From Christensenella sp. UBA3857 (GTDB lineage Bacteria > Bacillota > Clostridia > Christensenellales > CAG-138): a stretch of 26,490 bases of DNA. Positions 1 through 8,447 of the stretch are shown in pieces (within the stretch, counting starts at the first letter, position 1; every line of letters begins with the position of its first letter). The position numbers and the translations under genes are program-made. Under the pieces are notes generated by a model. That model was not told the origin of the DNA. It made no database searches and saw nothing but the letters and a program-made list of their open reading frames with translations. Where the stretch lies: contig DGHD01000019.1 of assembly GCA_002392505.1 (NCBI GenBank), positions 2,457 to 28,946 on the forward strand, written 5' to 3'.

Positions 1-146
1 TCTGAAACCGCAAAAGTCCCGAAGCAGATGAAACGGACATTTTGCTTTTCCGAACGAGTGTGACCTGTCAGACCCAGGCGCCTCACACGCCGCCGTTCGG
101 GCGGAAAACACCAACCACGAACAATACTAACGGAGGATACATATCC
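1..146. other. Leader region upstream of ntpA, no assignable gene
   Basis: This stretch runs from the window edge to the ntpA start. An open frame enters from the left and stops at 61-63 (TGA), and another stops at 29-31. Either could be the tail of the preceding ATPase gene, but the few residues are not recognisable. Two weak inverted repeats are visible: GTGTGA at 58-63 with TCACAC at 83-88, the latter enclosing CCTG/CAGG at 64-67 and 75-78, and CCGCC at 90-94 with GGCGG at 100-104. Neither is followed by a T-run, so they are not ordinary terminators. I see no convincing promoter. The operon promoter is presumably further upstream. Confidence 0.4.
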
Positions 147-1925
147 ATGACCCAGAACCACGGAACCATCGTCAAGGTAGCCGGTCCGCTCATAACGGCG
201 GACGGCATGGGCGGCGTGCAGATGTACGACGTCGTCCACGTTTCCGAAAAGGAGCTCATAGGCGAGGTCATTGAATTGAGGGGCGACAGAGCCTCCATAC
301 AGGTCTACGAGGAAACGGGCGGCATCGGTCCCGGCGAGCCTGTTTATCCCACGGGCGCGCCGCTCTCCGTTGAGCTCGGTCCCGGACTTATCGAGTCCAT
401 TTACGACGGTATCCAGAGGCCCTTGAACGTGCTTTTCGAGTCCGCCGGTTCAAGGATCACCAGGGGCATTGCCGCTCCCGCGCTCGATCCTGAAAAGGTC
501 TGGAATTTCCAGCCGACGGCAGAGGTCGGCAAAAAGCTTGTCGGCGGCGACGTGCTCGGCTTCGTGCAGGAGACCGGCGCGGTCAAGCACTACATAATGG
601 TCCCCCCGGGAAAGACGGGCGTTTTGAAGCGCCTCGTTCCCGAAGGGCTCTACAAGATCCACGACGCCATCGCCGTCATAGAGGGTGAAAAAGGCGAGGA
701 GGAGCTTACCATGGCGCAGAAATGGCCAGTCCGAAAGGGCAGACCGTATCAGGAAAAGCTCCCTCCCAATGAGCCGATGATCACCGGCCAGCGCGTTATC
801 GACACGTTCTTCCCCATCGCGAAGGGCGGCGTCGCGGCGGTCCCCGGCCCCTTCGGCAGCGGCAAGACGGTCGTTCAGCATCAGCTCGCCAAATGGGCGG
901 ACGCGGATATCATCGTCTACGTCGGCTGCGGCGAGCGCGGAAACGAGATGACGGACGTTCTTACCGAGTTCCCCGAGCTCGTCGATCCGAGGACGGGGCT
1001 CTCGCTGATGAAGCGCACGGTGCTTATCGCGAACACCTCCGATATGCCCGTCGCCGCGCGTGAGGCGTCCATTTACACGGGCATCACGATCGCGGAGTAT
1101 TATCGCGATATGGGCTATAAAGTCGCAATAATGGCGGATTCCACATCCCGCTGGGCGGAGGCGCTCCGTGAAATGAGCGGCCGTCTTGAGGAAATGCCCG
1201 GCGAAGAAGGCTACCCCGCTTATCTTTCGAGCCGCCTTGCCGAGTTCTACGAGAGGGCGGGTCAGGTGCTCACCATCGGTTCGGAGGGCAGGAAGGGCGC
1301 GATCTCCGCGATCGGCGCCGTATCGCCTCCCGGCGGCGATATTTCGGAGCCGGTCTCACAGGCGACGCTCCGCATCGTAAAGGTGTTCTGGGGACTTTCC
1401 GCAAAGCTCGCCTACGCGAGGCACTTCCCCGCGATTGACTGGCTCTCGAGCTACTCGCTCTACACCGACAGGCTCGAGCCGTGGTTCGATTCGAACATCG
1501 CGGAGGACTGGGGCGAATGCGTCACCAGGGCGATGACCCTCCTGCAGGAGGAGGCGGAGCTTTCCGAGATCGTTTCTCTCGTCGGTATCGACGCGCTCTC
1601 GAAGCGCGACCGTCTGAAGCTCGAGACCGCGAGGAGCATCCGCGAGGACTATCTCCATCAGAACGCGTTCGACGCGACCGATACCTACACCTCCCCGGAT
1701 AAGCAGCATGCGCTTTTGAAGCTCCTGCTCGAGTTCTACGACAGGGGTTCCGCCGCGCTCGAAGCCGGCGCTCCGTTCGAAAAGCTCGCTGCGATGCCCG
1801 TCAGGGAAAAGCTCGGCAGATTCAAGTACTGCCAGGAGAAGGATCACAAACAGCTCGCGAGAGAGCTTTCCGCCGAGCTCGCGAATGAGGTCAGAAAATT
1901 GACAGAGGGTAACGAAAATGCGTAA
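147..1925 (+). CDS. ntpA: V-type ATP synthase/ATPase catalytic subunit A
   Basis: This is the catalytic subunit of the membrane-peripheral V1 part of a V/A-type ATPase, which couples ATP turnover to H+ or Na+ movement. The 592-residue length is usual for the family. The P-loop GPFGSGKT lies at residues 234-241, the GCGERGNEM segment at 260-268, the Walker B region with [13 protein letters not shown] at about 330-342, and the conserved PPGGDISEP at 394-402. The A-subunit-specific non-homologous insert lies at about 115-190. I chose the ATG at 147 because it follows a GGAGGA ribosome site at 132-137 and begins with the family N-terminus ([10 protein letters not shown]). A 35-codon upstream extension is open but unlike the family. 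The last 8 bases overlap ntpB. The cytoplasmic enzyme needs membrane subunits, which must lie upstream, outside the window. Confidence 0.97.
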   Translation: MTQNHGTIVKVAGPLITADGMGGVQMYDVVHVSEKELIGEVIELRGDRASIQVYEETGGIGPGEPVYPTGAPLSVELGPGLIESIYDGIQRPLNVLFESAGSRITRGIAAPALDPEKVWNFQPTAEVGKKLVGGDVLGFVQETGAVKHYIMVPPGKTGVLKRLVPEGLYKIHDAIAVIEGEKGEEELTMAQKWPVRKGRPYQEKLPPNEPMITGQRVIDTFFPIAKGGVAAVPGPFGSGKTVVQHQLAKWADADIIVYVGCGERGNEMTDVLTEFPELVDPRTGLSLMKRTVLIANTSDMPVAAREASIYTGITIAEYYRDMGYKVAIMADSTSRWAEALREMSGRLEEMPGEEGYPAYLSSRLAEFYERAGQVLTIGSEGRKGAISAIGAVSPPGGDISEPVSQATLRIVKVFWGLSAKLAYARHFPAIDWLSSYSLYTDRLEPWFDSNIAEDWGECVTRAMTLLQEEAELSEIVSLVGIDALSKRDRLKLETARSIREDYLHQNAFDATDTYTSPDKQHALLKLLLEFYDRGSAALEAGAPFEKLAAMPVREKLGRFKYCQEKDHKQLARELSAELANEVRKLTEGNENA

Positions 1926-3300
1926 GGAATACACAACGATCCGCGAGGTAGTCGGTCCGCTCGTAATGGTGGACGGCGTTGACGGCGTAAAATACGACGA
2001 GCTTGTCGAGATCAAAAGGACCGACGGCTCCGATATCCGCCGCGGCAAGGTGCTGGAGGTAAACGGGTCGAAGGCGCTCGTGCAGCTCTTCGAGGGCTCG
2101 CAGGGTCTGAAGATATCCGACTCCCGCGCTAAATTCCTCGGTCACAGCATTGAGCTCGCCGTCGCGCCAGATATGCTCGGGCGAGTATTCGACGGTATGG
2201 GCCGCCCAAAGGACGGCGGCGCGCCGCTCATCCCCGAAAAGATGCTGGATATCAACGGCTCGCCGATGAATCCCGCCGCGAGGGATTATCCCAATGAGTT
2301 CATACAGACCGGCGTATCCGCGATCGACGGCTTGAACACGCTTGTCCGCGGGCAAAAGCTGCCCGTGTTCTCCGGCTCCGGTCTTCCTCACGCACAGTTC
2401 GCCGCCCAGATAGCGAGGCAGGCGAAGGTCAGGGGCACGAACGAGCCGTTCGCCGTCGTGTTCGCCGCCGTCGGCATCACGTTCGAGGAAGCCGATTACT
2501 TTATAAACGATTTCAAAAAGACAGGCGCGATCGAAAGGACGGTCACGTTCGTCAACCTTGCGAACGACCCCGCCATCGAGCGTATTGCCACCCCGCGCAT
2601 GGCGATAACCGCCGCGGAGTATCTGGCTTACGACCTCGGCATGCACGTGCTCGTAATAATCACGGATATCACCAATTATGCGGAGGCGCTGCGCGAGATC
2701 TCAGCCGCCCGCAAGGAGGTCCCCGGCCGCCGCGGCTATCCCGGCTACCTTTATACCGACCTTGCCACCATGTATGAGCGCGCAGGCAGGATAAAGGGCT
2801 CGAAGGGCTCCATCACGATGATACCGATACTCTCCATGCCGGAGGACGATATCACCCACCCGATCCCCGACCTTACCGGCTACATCACCGAGGGGCAGAT
2901 AATCCTTTCAAGGGAGCTCAACAGGAAGGGCATAACCCCGCCCGTAAACGTTCTGCCGTCGCTTTCGCGTTTGAAGGATAAGGGCATAGGCAAGGGCAAA
3001 ACGCGCGAGGATCACGCCGACACGATGAACCAGCTCTTCGCCGCATACTCGCGCGGCAAGGAAGCGAAGGAGCTCGCCGTCATACTGGGCGACGCCGCGC
3101 TTTCCGACGTGGATAAGCTCTATGCCAAATTCTCCGACGAGTTCGAGGCGAAATACGTCTCCCAGGGGTATTACACCAACCGCTCCGTGGAGGAGACCCT
3201 CGACATCGGCTGGGAGCTTTTGAGGATACTCCCGAGGTCGGAACTGAGGCGTATCCGCGACGAATATCTCGACAAGTATTACGAAAAGAAAGAGCAGTAA
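1918..3300 (+). CDS. ntpB: V-type ATP synthase/ATPase subunit B
   Basis: This is the non-catalytic nucleotide-site subunit that alternates with subunit A in the A3B3 hexamer. The product is 460 residues, typical for the family. It starts [13 protein letters not shown], and the P-loop position is degenerate ([10 protein letters not shown] near residue 155-165), as expected for subunit B. It carries the family segments [35 protein letters not shown] and [22 protein letters not shown]. The ATG at 1918 overlaps the ntpA stop by 8 bases (ATGCGTAA), so translation is probably coupled and A:B stoichiometry kept near 1:1. The start is fixed by homology at the N-terminus. There is no sign of disruption. 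Confidence 0.97.
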   Translation: MRKEYTTIREVVGPLVMVDGVDGVKYDELVEIKRTDGSDIRRGKVLEVNGSKALVQLFEGSQGLKISDSRAKFLGHSIELAVAPDMLGRVFDGMGRPKDGGAPLIPEKMLDINGSPMNPAARDYPNEFIQTGVSAIDGLNTLVRGQKLPVFSGSGLPHAQFAAQIARQAKVRGTNEPFAVVFAAVGITFEEADYFINDFKKTGAIERTVTFVNLANDPAIERIATPRMAITAAEYLAYDLGMHVLVIITDITNYAEALREISAARKEVPGRRGYPGYLYTDLATMYERAGRIKGSKGSITMIPILSMPEDDITHPIPDLTGYITEGQIILSRELNRKGITPPVNVLPSLSRLKDKGIGKGKTREDHADTMNQLFAAYSRGKEAKELAVILGDAALSDVDKLYAKFSDEFEAKYVSQGYYTNRSVEETLDIGWELLRILPRSELRRIRDEYLDKYYEKKEQ

Positions 3301-3316
3301 ACGGAGACCATAGCTC

Positions 3317-3946
3317 ATGGCAATTTCTTATAAGCCCACCCGAATGGAAATGAGCCGCCTAAAAAAGAGGCTCGTTACTGCGACGAGGGGACACAAGCTG
3401 ATGAAAGACAAGCGCGATGAAACGGTGCGCCGCTTCATCACGTACGTGCGCCGCAACAAGGAGCTGAGGGAGCGCGTCGAAAAGCTCATGGCGGAGTCGA
3501 TGCAAAGCTTCGTCATCGCAAAGGCGACCATGAGCTCCGCCGCCGTGGAGGAGGCGCTCTGCTATCCCGCTTCTGCCGCGAGGATAGGCGTCGAAAGCGC
3601 GAAGGTGCTCTCGACGGAGGTGCCGCGCCTCAATTACATCCCCACCGAATCGCACGGGCTGCCCTACGGCGTGCTCGGCACTTCGTCCCAGCTCGATAAC
3701 GCCGTCGCAAAATTCTCCGAGCTGATGCCGCTTCTCATCGAGCTTGCCGAGGTGGAAAAAACCTGCAATCTTCTTGCGGACGAGATCGAGAAGACCCGCC
3801 GCCGTGTCAACGCGCTGGAGTACGTAATGATACCGCAGCTCAAGGACGCCATCCACGATATCTCCATGAAGCTCGACGAAAACGAGCGCGGGAATTTGAC
3901 CCGCCTCATGAAGACGAAGGATATGCTCAAGGAAAAAGAAGGCTGA
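3317..3946 (+). CDS. ntpD: V-type ATP synthase/ATPase subunit D (central stalk)
   Basis: Subunit D is the coiled-coil rotor shaft linking the A3B3 head to the membrane ring. The 209-residue product begins with the characteristic PTRMEMSRLKKRL and contains RGHKLMKDKRDE. It has long charged helices at both ends and the conserved RRVNALEYVMIPQL segment near residues 165-180, all diagnostic of V-type subunit D. A GGAG at 3303-3306 lies about ten bases before the ATG. The gene follows ntpB by 16 bases and is the last gene of the operon, in keeping with the common A-B-D order. A strong hairpin with a T-tract begins 14 bases after its stop. Confidence 0.96.
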   Translation: MAISYKPTRMEMSRLKKRLVTATRGHKLMKDKRDETVRRFITYVRRNKELRERVEKLMAESMQSFVIAKATMSSAAVEEALCYPASAARIGVESAKVLSTEVPRLNYIPTESHGLPYGVLGTSSQLDNAVAKFSELMPLLIELAEVEKTCNLLADEIEKTRRRVNALEYVMIPQLKDAIHDISMKLDENERGNLTRLMKTKDMLKEKEG

Positions 3947-3960
3947 AAAACTCAATAATA

Positions 3961-4001
3961 AAAAGACTCTGCCGCGAATCGCGTCCGCCGCAGAGTCTTT
4001 T
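3961..4001. terminator. Bidirectional terminator after ntpD
   Basis: A perfect 12-bp stem, AAAAGACTCTGC at 3961-3972 with GCAGAGTCTTTT at 3990-4001, encloses a 17-base loop that can itself pair (CGCG/CGCG). The A-rich 5' side and T-rich 3' side give a U-tract on both strands. It can therefore serve ntpD on the plus strand and the transglutaminase-like gene on the minus strand. A near copy occurs at 23955-23996. Confidence 0.85.
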
Positions 4002-4060
4002 GTTGTTCGACAGAAGTGAGATCGGTCATCGTCTTACGACGATTCGGTCAAAACGTACGT

Positions 4061-5140
4061 TTATTCATCCGATACGTACCAATCGAGCTTGTTGAAAGCC
4101 TTACCCGTTGTGGTCGTTCCGTCCGCGGCGACGTGATGCCGATCGGCGGGGAACATGAACCAATCGAAGAACAGATTGTCCTGGTACCAGGGGCTGCCCG
4201 TGTCCGACCAGGTGACGTCCACGAAATAAGTACCCTGATCGAGGGTCACGATATCCCAGAAATGCATATTGTCGTCGGTACGCCCGTTCGTCAGCCTGCG
4301 GCAGTCGAGGTCCGCCGCGCGGCAGAGGTACTCGAACCCGAGGGCGTATCCCTGGCAGATCGAGTAGCCGTTTATCACCGCGCCGAAGGGCGTCGTCGCA
4401 TAGCGGGGGATCTCTCCCTCAACGTGCGCGTACTGCGTGTTCAAGCAGATGTAATAGGCAAGCGTGCGGTATTTGTCAATGGGAGAGAACTCCTCGGGGA
4501 TAAGGCTCGCGATATAGCGCGCGGTCAGCTCGAGCGCGGCGACCTGATCCTTCAATGCATCCATATCCTCCGCGGGCTCGACGTAGCGCCCGCTCGGCAT
4601 CGAATAGAGCGAACAATAACCGTCCTCGCTTTCGATCATGGAGAAATAGGTCTCTATCTCGGGATGATCGGTATAAAGCGCATTGAGCGCCGCCTCCATA
4701 TCGTCAGACGAACAGGAGTCGACGGTAAGCTCGCTGAAAGCGCCGGCGGCTTCGAGCATGGCGTTGTACACCGAAAGCGCATCCCCGGAAAGCTTTTCGA
4801 ATTCATTGGGGGGAACGAAGGGGTGCGTTTCCCCGGGCACGCTTATAGGGTGCTGCCTGATAAACTCGACAGCCTCGGTCATATGCGAATCGGCATTGCC
4901 GATGCACTCAAAGGCATAGTCCGTAATATCGTCCGGAAATACGAATTCGCCGGGAGCCGGAGTCGGATCGGGGGTGGGTTCCTCCGTTGGCTCAACCGTT
5001 GGCTCATCCGTTGGCTCGGCGGTCGGCAATTGGGTGTTCGCGGGATCGTCGGTGGGAACGGGAGTATCGTTTTTGCCGAAACTGCACGCCGCAAAAGAGA
5101 GCAGTAAAGCCGCGAGAAGTATAATGGCGAGCTTTTTCAT
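4061..5140 (-). CDS. Transglutaminase-like lipoprotein
   Basis: The product is a 359-residue predicted lipoprotein, anchored outside the membrane. A Lys-Lys N-terminus and hydrophobic stretch lead to a lipobox ending at Cys19 (SFAAC). A Pro/Thr/Glu-rich linker spans residues 25-64. The C-terminal part is a transglutaminase-fold domain with the papain-like triad visible as Cys262 (YSICQGYA), His293 (NMHFWDIV) and Asp308 (YFVDVTWSD). Such bacterial domains are usually peptidases or protein-modifying enzymes, and the substrate cannot be read from sequence. The ATG at 5140 follows AAAGGG at 9 bases. A TTG three codons upstream (5149) is an alternative start. The gene begins 5 bases after the galK stop, so the two are probably co-transcribed. 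A role in cell-wall or surface protein processing is inference. Confidence 0.85.
   Translation of the reverse strand: MKKLAIILLAALLLSFAACSFGKNDTPVPTDDPANTQLPTAEPTDEPTVEPTEEPTPDPTPAPGEFVFPDDITDYAFECIGNADSHMTEAVEFIRQHPISVPGETHPFVPPNEFEKLSGDALSVYNAMLEAAGAFSELTVDSCSSDDMEAALNALYTDHPEIETYFSMIESEDGYCSLYSMPSGRYVEPAEDMDALKDQVAALELTARYIASLIPEEFSPIDKYRTLAYYICLNTQYAHVEGEIPRYATTPFGAVINGYSICQGYALGFEYLCRAADLDCRRLTNGRTDDNMHFWDIVTLDQGTYFVDVTWSDTGSPWYQDNLFFDWFMFPADRHHVAADGTTTTGKAFNKLDWYVSDE
4984..5019. repeat. 12-bp tandem repeat in the linker of the transglutaminase-like lipoprotein
   Basis: Three consecutive 12-base units, CCGTTGGCTCAA, CCGTTGGCTCAT and CCGTTGGCTCGG, encode on the minus strand part of the Glu-Pro-Thr-X linker between the lipid anchor and the folded domain. 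The unit length is a multiple of three, so copy-number change would alter linker length without a frameshift. Confidence 0.85.
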
Positions 5141-5145
5141 TTCCG

Positions 5146-6333
5146 TCAACCCTTTCCGAAGGGCGCTTCGCCCGTTTCAGCGATGTAGATCTCGCAGTTC
5201 AGCCCGGTCTGCGCCTTGTAGCGTTCGGTCACGCCGGCTTTTACGCTCTCGGCGGCGTCTTTTTCGACTATCGCGATGGCGCAGCCGCCGAACCCGGCGC
5301 CGGTCATCCTCGCGCCGAGGACGCCCTCCTGATCCCTTGCCGCGTAAACGATGGAATCGAGCTCCCTGCCCGTTACCTCGTAATCGTTTTTAAGCGAATC
5401 GTGGGAGGCGTTCATGAGCTTGCCGAGCGTGACGATATCGCCGGTCTTCAGAGCTTCGGCGGCATTGAGCGTGCGTTCGTTCTCCGTCACGGCATGGCGC
5501 GCGCGGCGGCGGAGCGTTTCGGGCAGAAGGGCTTCGACGGAAGCGAATTCTTCATGCGTAAGCTCGCAAAGGTGCTTCCTGTCCATCCCGGAAGCGACGA
5601 TCAGCCGGAGCGCCTCCTCGCATTCGGCGCGGCGCTCGTTGTACTTGGAGCCCGCGAGCCGGCGGGGCTTTTTGGTATTCATTATCAAAAGCTGCGAATC
5701 CTTCAGATCGAAGGGCAGATATTCGTTCGACAGGGTGTGCGTATCGAGCAGCACGGCGTGATCCTTCCTGCCTTTCGCGCAGATGAACTGATCCATGATA
5801 CCGCAGTTCACGCCAGCACAGTCGCGCTCGGCGGCGAGGGAAATGAGCGCCGCCTGCTCGCCGGTCAGCCGAATGAAGAAAAGCTCCTTCAAAACGGCGC
5901 AGGTGAGCACCTCGAGCGATGCGGAGGAAGAAAGCCCGGAGCCGCGGGGAAGGCTGCCGCAGACCGCCATATCGAAACCGCCGACGTAAAAGCCGTTCTC
6001 GATCAGCTTCGCGGCAACGCCGAGCGGATACTCCGCCCAGCCGAAGCGGGCGAAACTCAGCGGCACGCAGGGGAGGGAAGCAAGCTCCTCGGACGTGGTC
6101 TCGACGACCGCGCCGCCCATGTCGACGGAAACAAGACGGATCACTCCGTCATTGCGCCTTGCCGCGGCGGCGTAAGTGCCGAGGGACAGCGAACAGGGCA
6201 TTACCCGTCCGCCGTTATAATCTATATGTTCGCCGATCAGGTTGACCCTGCCGGGCGCAAAAAGCACCGTATCGGGGCTTTTGCGGAAACAAGTTCTGAA
6301 AAGATCGCTTGAGCGAAGACCGTATTCGTTCAA
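5146..6333 (-). CDS. galK: Galactokinase
   Basis: Galactokinase phosphorylates galactose to galactose-1-phosphate with ATP, the first committed step of the Leloir pathway, in the cytoplasm. The 395-residue product has all three GHMP-kinase signatures: GRVNLIGEHIDYNGG at 28-42 (sugar binding), PRGSGLSSSASLE at 129-141 (phosphate loop), and MTGAGFGGC at 343-351. The catalytic Asp is Asp181 in NCGIMDQF. The start appears to be TTG at 6333: an in-frame TAA lies three codons upstream, leaving only TTG or ATT. An AGGTGCAGGT stretch precedes it as a weak, distant ribosome site. No galT or galE is adjacent. It is transcribed from its own promoter, with the transglutaminase-like gene downstream. Confidence 0.95.
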   Translation of the reverse strand: MNEYGLRSSDLFRTCFRKSPDTVLFAPGRVNLIGEHIDYNGGRVMPCSLSLGTYAAAARRNDGVIRLVSVDMGGAVVETTSEELASLPCVPLSFARFGWAEYPLGVAAKLIENGFYVGGFDMAVCGSLPRGSGLSSSASLEVLTCAVLKELFFIRLTGEQAALISLAAERDCAGVNCGIMDQFICAKGRKDHAVLLDTHTLSNEYLPFDLKDSQLLIMNTKKPRRLAGSKYNERRAECEEALRLIVASGMDRKHLCELTHEEFASVEALLPETLRRRARHAVTENERTLNAAEALKTGDIVTLGKLMNASHDSLKNDYEVTGRELDSIVYAARDQEGVLGARMTGAGFGGCAIAIVEKDAAESVKAGVTERYKAQTGLNCEIYIAETGEAPFGKG

Positions 6334-6393
6334 AATAATGGATTACCTGCACCTTTCTCGGCAATATCTGCCGATCTTTCAAATATCGCGGGT

Positions 6394-6422
6394 ATTATAG
6401 CACAGGGCGCGTTCATCCGCAA
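6394..6422 (-). promoter_or_regulatory. Sigma-A promoter for galK
   Basis: Reading the minus strand, the -35 box is TTGCGG (6417-6422), the spacer is 17 bp and the -10 box is TATAAT (6394-6399) preceded by TGC, an extended -10. Transcription should begin near 6387, giving a leader of about 50 bases before the TTG start. Confidence 0.75.
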
Positions 6423-6454
6423 CAGTCGTTAAGATGATTTTAGCGTCGTCATGC

Positions 6455-6483
6455 TTGTATATTTCATTCGCAGGTGTTATAAT
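6455..6483 (+). promoter_or_regulatory. Sigma-A promoter for the 6525 gene
   Basis: The -35 box is TTGTAT (6455-6460), the spacer is 17 bp and the -10 box is a perfect TATAAT (6478-6483). The predicted transcript starts near 6490. This supports the ATG at 6525 (with its own ribosome site) over an upstream ATG at 6501. Confidence 0.78.
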
Positions 6484-6524
6484 CAAATAATAGGGCGAGT
6501 ATGCCCATATCGGAGGAGACTGAA

Positions 6525-7529
6525 ATGAGGGCGCTCAAAAGGATAGCGGCTGTGCTTATGCTTCTGCTGATACTGTTCGCGGTATCGGTTGGTTTGCCGC
6601 TGCCCGACGACAGGTCCGATCCCAATGAAACGGAGCTTCCGCCCGCCTCCGTAAGCCTTTTATACCGCGACGCGGAAAAGATCGTTATTTCCACCTGCAT
6701 GAGGACCGCCAACCCCGACGCGGGGAGGCCCCTTGCCACATTCCGTGTGGACGAGGTGCTCGACGGCGCGGCTGAGGCGGGGAGCACCTTCGATATCGCC
6801 GCGGAGGCGCAGCTCGGCGGAAGGTACCTTTTCTATCTCGCACCCGGCGCGGAGGACGGGGATGACTACCGGATAATGACCGGTCAGCCCGTTCCCGTTA
6901 ACGGCGGAACTGCGGAATTCGAGAACGCGGTATGCAGTATCGAAAGCATTAAGCGCGATATCGAGGAACAGCGGAAAATACTTACCGTGCCCTCGCAGAG
7001 CTTCTTCTACGGCGAATTCAGCGCGCTTGCAAACGCCTGCGACGAGATCGTCGCCGCGCGCGTGCTCTCCGTAAGCGAGCCTACGGATATCCCCTGTCGG
7101 TCGGTCGGCGGCGGCGAGAGCACTTTCTCCACCCAGAAACAGGTCTTCATCAGGATAAAGGTCGAGAACGGCTTCTTCGGCGGGCTAAGGTACGGGGACA
7201 GGCTTGACGTTGTGCTTTCGCCCTACAACGGGCGCCCCGTGATAAACGCAACCGACTTAACGCCGAAGATCGTCGACGCCCATTCCGCCCACGGTCCGAA
7301 GGCGGGGAGCAGATACATTTTCTTCCTGCTCAGGAGCGAGGACGTTAAAAGCGATTATTACTTTATGGTAAATCCTTACGAGGGGTTCGTTGCATTGAGC
7401 GGGAACGCGATCAGCCACCCGTACTACAACGAAGCGTTCAGCGAGATCAACGATCTGAGGGTTTTCTCCGATCGGCTCCGGGAAGCGCTCTTCCCGCCCG
7501 AGCCCTCGCCGGAGGACGGGGAACAGTGA
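6525..7529 (+). CDS. Secreted or membrane-anchored hypothetical protein with an apparent internal duplication
   Basis: I do not recognise a named family. The 334-residue product has a basic N-terminus and one hydrophobic segment (residues 7-25), so it is a signal peptide or N-terminal anchor with no lipobox. The rest appears to contain two related units. The first runs about 45-135 (DAEKIVIS, FRVDEVLDG, GRYLFYLAPG, YRIMTGQ). The second runs about 165-293 (ACDEIVAARV, IRIKVENGFFGG, SRYIFFLLRS, YYFMVNP). Both follow one order: a D/E-E/K-I-V strand, a valine-rich strand ending in a turn, an RY[LI]F[YF]L strand and an aromatic strand. The start was chosen for the CGGAGGAG site at 6511-6518. It precedes the transporter gene by 34 bases and is probably co-transcribed with it. 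Function is unknown. Confidence 0.7.
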   Translation: MRALKRIAAVLMLLLILFAVSVGLPLPDDRSDPNETELPPASVSLLYRDAEKIVISTCMRTANPDAGRPLATFRVDEVLDGAAEAGSTFDIAAEAQLGGRYLFYLAPGAEDGDDYRIMTGQPVPVNGGTAEFENAVCSIESIKRDIEEQRKILTVPSQSFFYGEFSALANACDEIVAARVLSVSEPTDIPCRSVGGGESTFSTQKQVFIRIKVENGFFGGLRYGDRLDVVLSPYNGRPVINATDLTPKIVDAHSAHGPKAGSRYIFFLLRSEDVKSDYYFMVNPYEGFVALSGNAISHPYYNEAFSEINDLRVFSDRLREALFPPEPSPEDGEQ

Positions 7530-7563
7530 TCGAACCATCGCATTGATCAGACCGGAGGGTATA

Positions 7564-8406
7564 ATGAATCTCGTCTTTGCAGTGCTCGCAAGCTCCGCCG
7601 TCGCGATAATAATGCGCCTCGGCGAAAAACATATCAAAAACAATTTCGCGATGTTCATGGCGAACTATTTCGTTTGCTCGCTCATCGCTTTCCTGTTCAT
7701 GGAGGACAAGCGCCCGTTCGCGCCGCAGGAGGGGATGACCTTCGCTGTGCTGCTCGGTCTTGGAAGCGGCTGCCTGTATCTTTTGAGCTTCATGCTGATG
7801 AAGCATAACATAAGCAAAAACGGAGTGATGCTCTCCTCCGTTTTCATGAAGCTCGGCGTGCTCGTTCCCACGATCATGGCGGTGGCGGCCTTTGGCGAAA
7901 AGCCGACCGTGTTCAATATCGTCGGCTTCGTTCTGGCGGTGGCGGCGATAATAATAATCTACCTCGAGCCCGGCAAGGCGGAAGGCTCCAAACGCTCCGG
8001 CGTGTTCCTGCTGCTGCTTCTCTTCGTCAGCGGGCTAACCGAATCCATGGCTAATATCTACGATAACTTCGGCGTTGAGGCTGTCAAGGATCATTTCCTG
8101 TTCTGCAATTTCCTGACCGCGCTCGCGCTTGCGGGGATCATGACGATAGTCACCCGCAAGAGGATCACTTGGAAGGACCTGGTTTTCGGCGTGATTATCG
8201 GCGTACCGAACTATTTTGCGTCACGCTTCCTGCTGCTAGCGCTGCAGGATCTCAAGGCGGTCATCGTGTACCCCATCTACAACGTCGGCGCGATAGTGCT
8301 CATAAGCCTGGCGGGGATACTCTTGTTCAAAGAAAAACTGAGCGTCCGCAAGGTGATCGGCATTATAATGATAATCGGCGCGCTGATACTTTTGAATATA
8401 AGCTGA
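7564..8406 (+). CDS. DMT/EamA-like membrane transporter
   Basis: This is a 280-residue, strongly hydrophobic protein with about ten predicted membrane helices arranged as two five-helix halves. Its size and pattern match the drug/metabolite transporter (EamA) superfamily. The C-terminal half ends with the typical pattern PIYNVGAIVLISLAGILLF, then KEKLS and RKVIGIIMIIGALILL, where a short charged loop separates the last two helices. The start at 7564 follows GGAGGG at 7554-7559 by four bases. An upstream in-frame TTG lacks such a site. Members export or import small metabolites, and substrate cannot be predicted here. It lies directly after the secreted hypothetical protein, and the pair ends at a perfect hairpin. 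Confidence 0.82.
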   Translation: MNLVFAVLASSAVAIIMRLGEKHIKNNFAMFMANYFVCSLIAFLFMEDKRPFAPQEGMTFAVLLGLGSGCLYLLSFMLMKHNISKNGVMLSSVFMKLGVLVPTIMAVAAFGEKPTVFNIVGFVLAVAAIIIIYLEPGKAEGSKRSGVFLLLLLFVSGLTESMANIYDNFGVEAVKDHFLFCNFLTALALAGIMTIVTRKRITWKDLVFGVIIGVPNYFASRFLLLALQDLKAVIVYPIYNVGAIVLISLAGILLFKEKLSVRKVIGIIMIIGALILLNIS

Positions 8407-8414
8407 GTCGTAAA

Positions 8415-8444
8415 AAGCGTTCCCGGACGCATCCGGGAACGCTT
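8415..8444. terminator. Bidirectional terminator between convergent genes
   Basis: A perfect 13-bp stem, AAGCGTTCCCGGA at 8415-8427 with TCCGGGAACGCTT at 8432-8444, closes a CGCA tetraloop. On the minus strand it is followed by a run of Us. On the plus strand the tail is CTTTCATATTT. It sits in the 41-base gap between the convergent transporter and LuxC-like genes and can serve both. Confidence 0.88.
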
Positions 8445-8447
8445 CTT

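Noticed and set aside
58..104. Terminator or riboswitch before ntpA
   Set aside because: Stems are short, bulged and lack a T-tract, and no known riboswitch core is visible.
42..146. Thirty-five-codon N-terminal extension of ntpA
   Set aside because: No ribosome site before it, the encoded residues are unlike subunit A, and an ideal site precedes the ATG at 147.
4016..5107. Plus-strand open frame opposite the transglutaminase-like gene
   Set aside because: The minus strand has a lipobox, a catalytic triad and a ribosome site. The plus frame has none of these.
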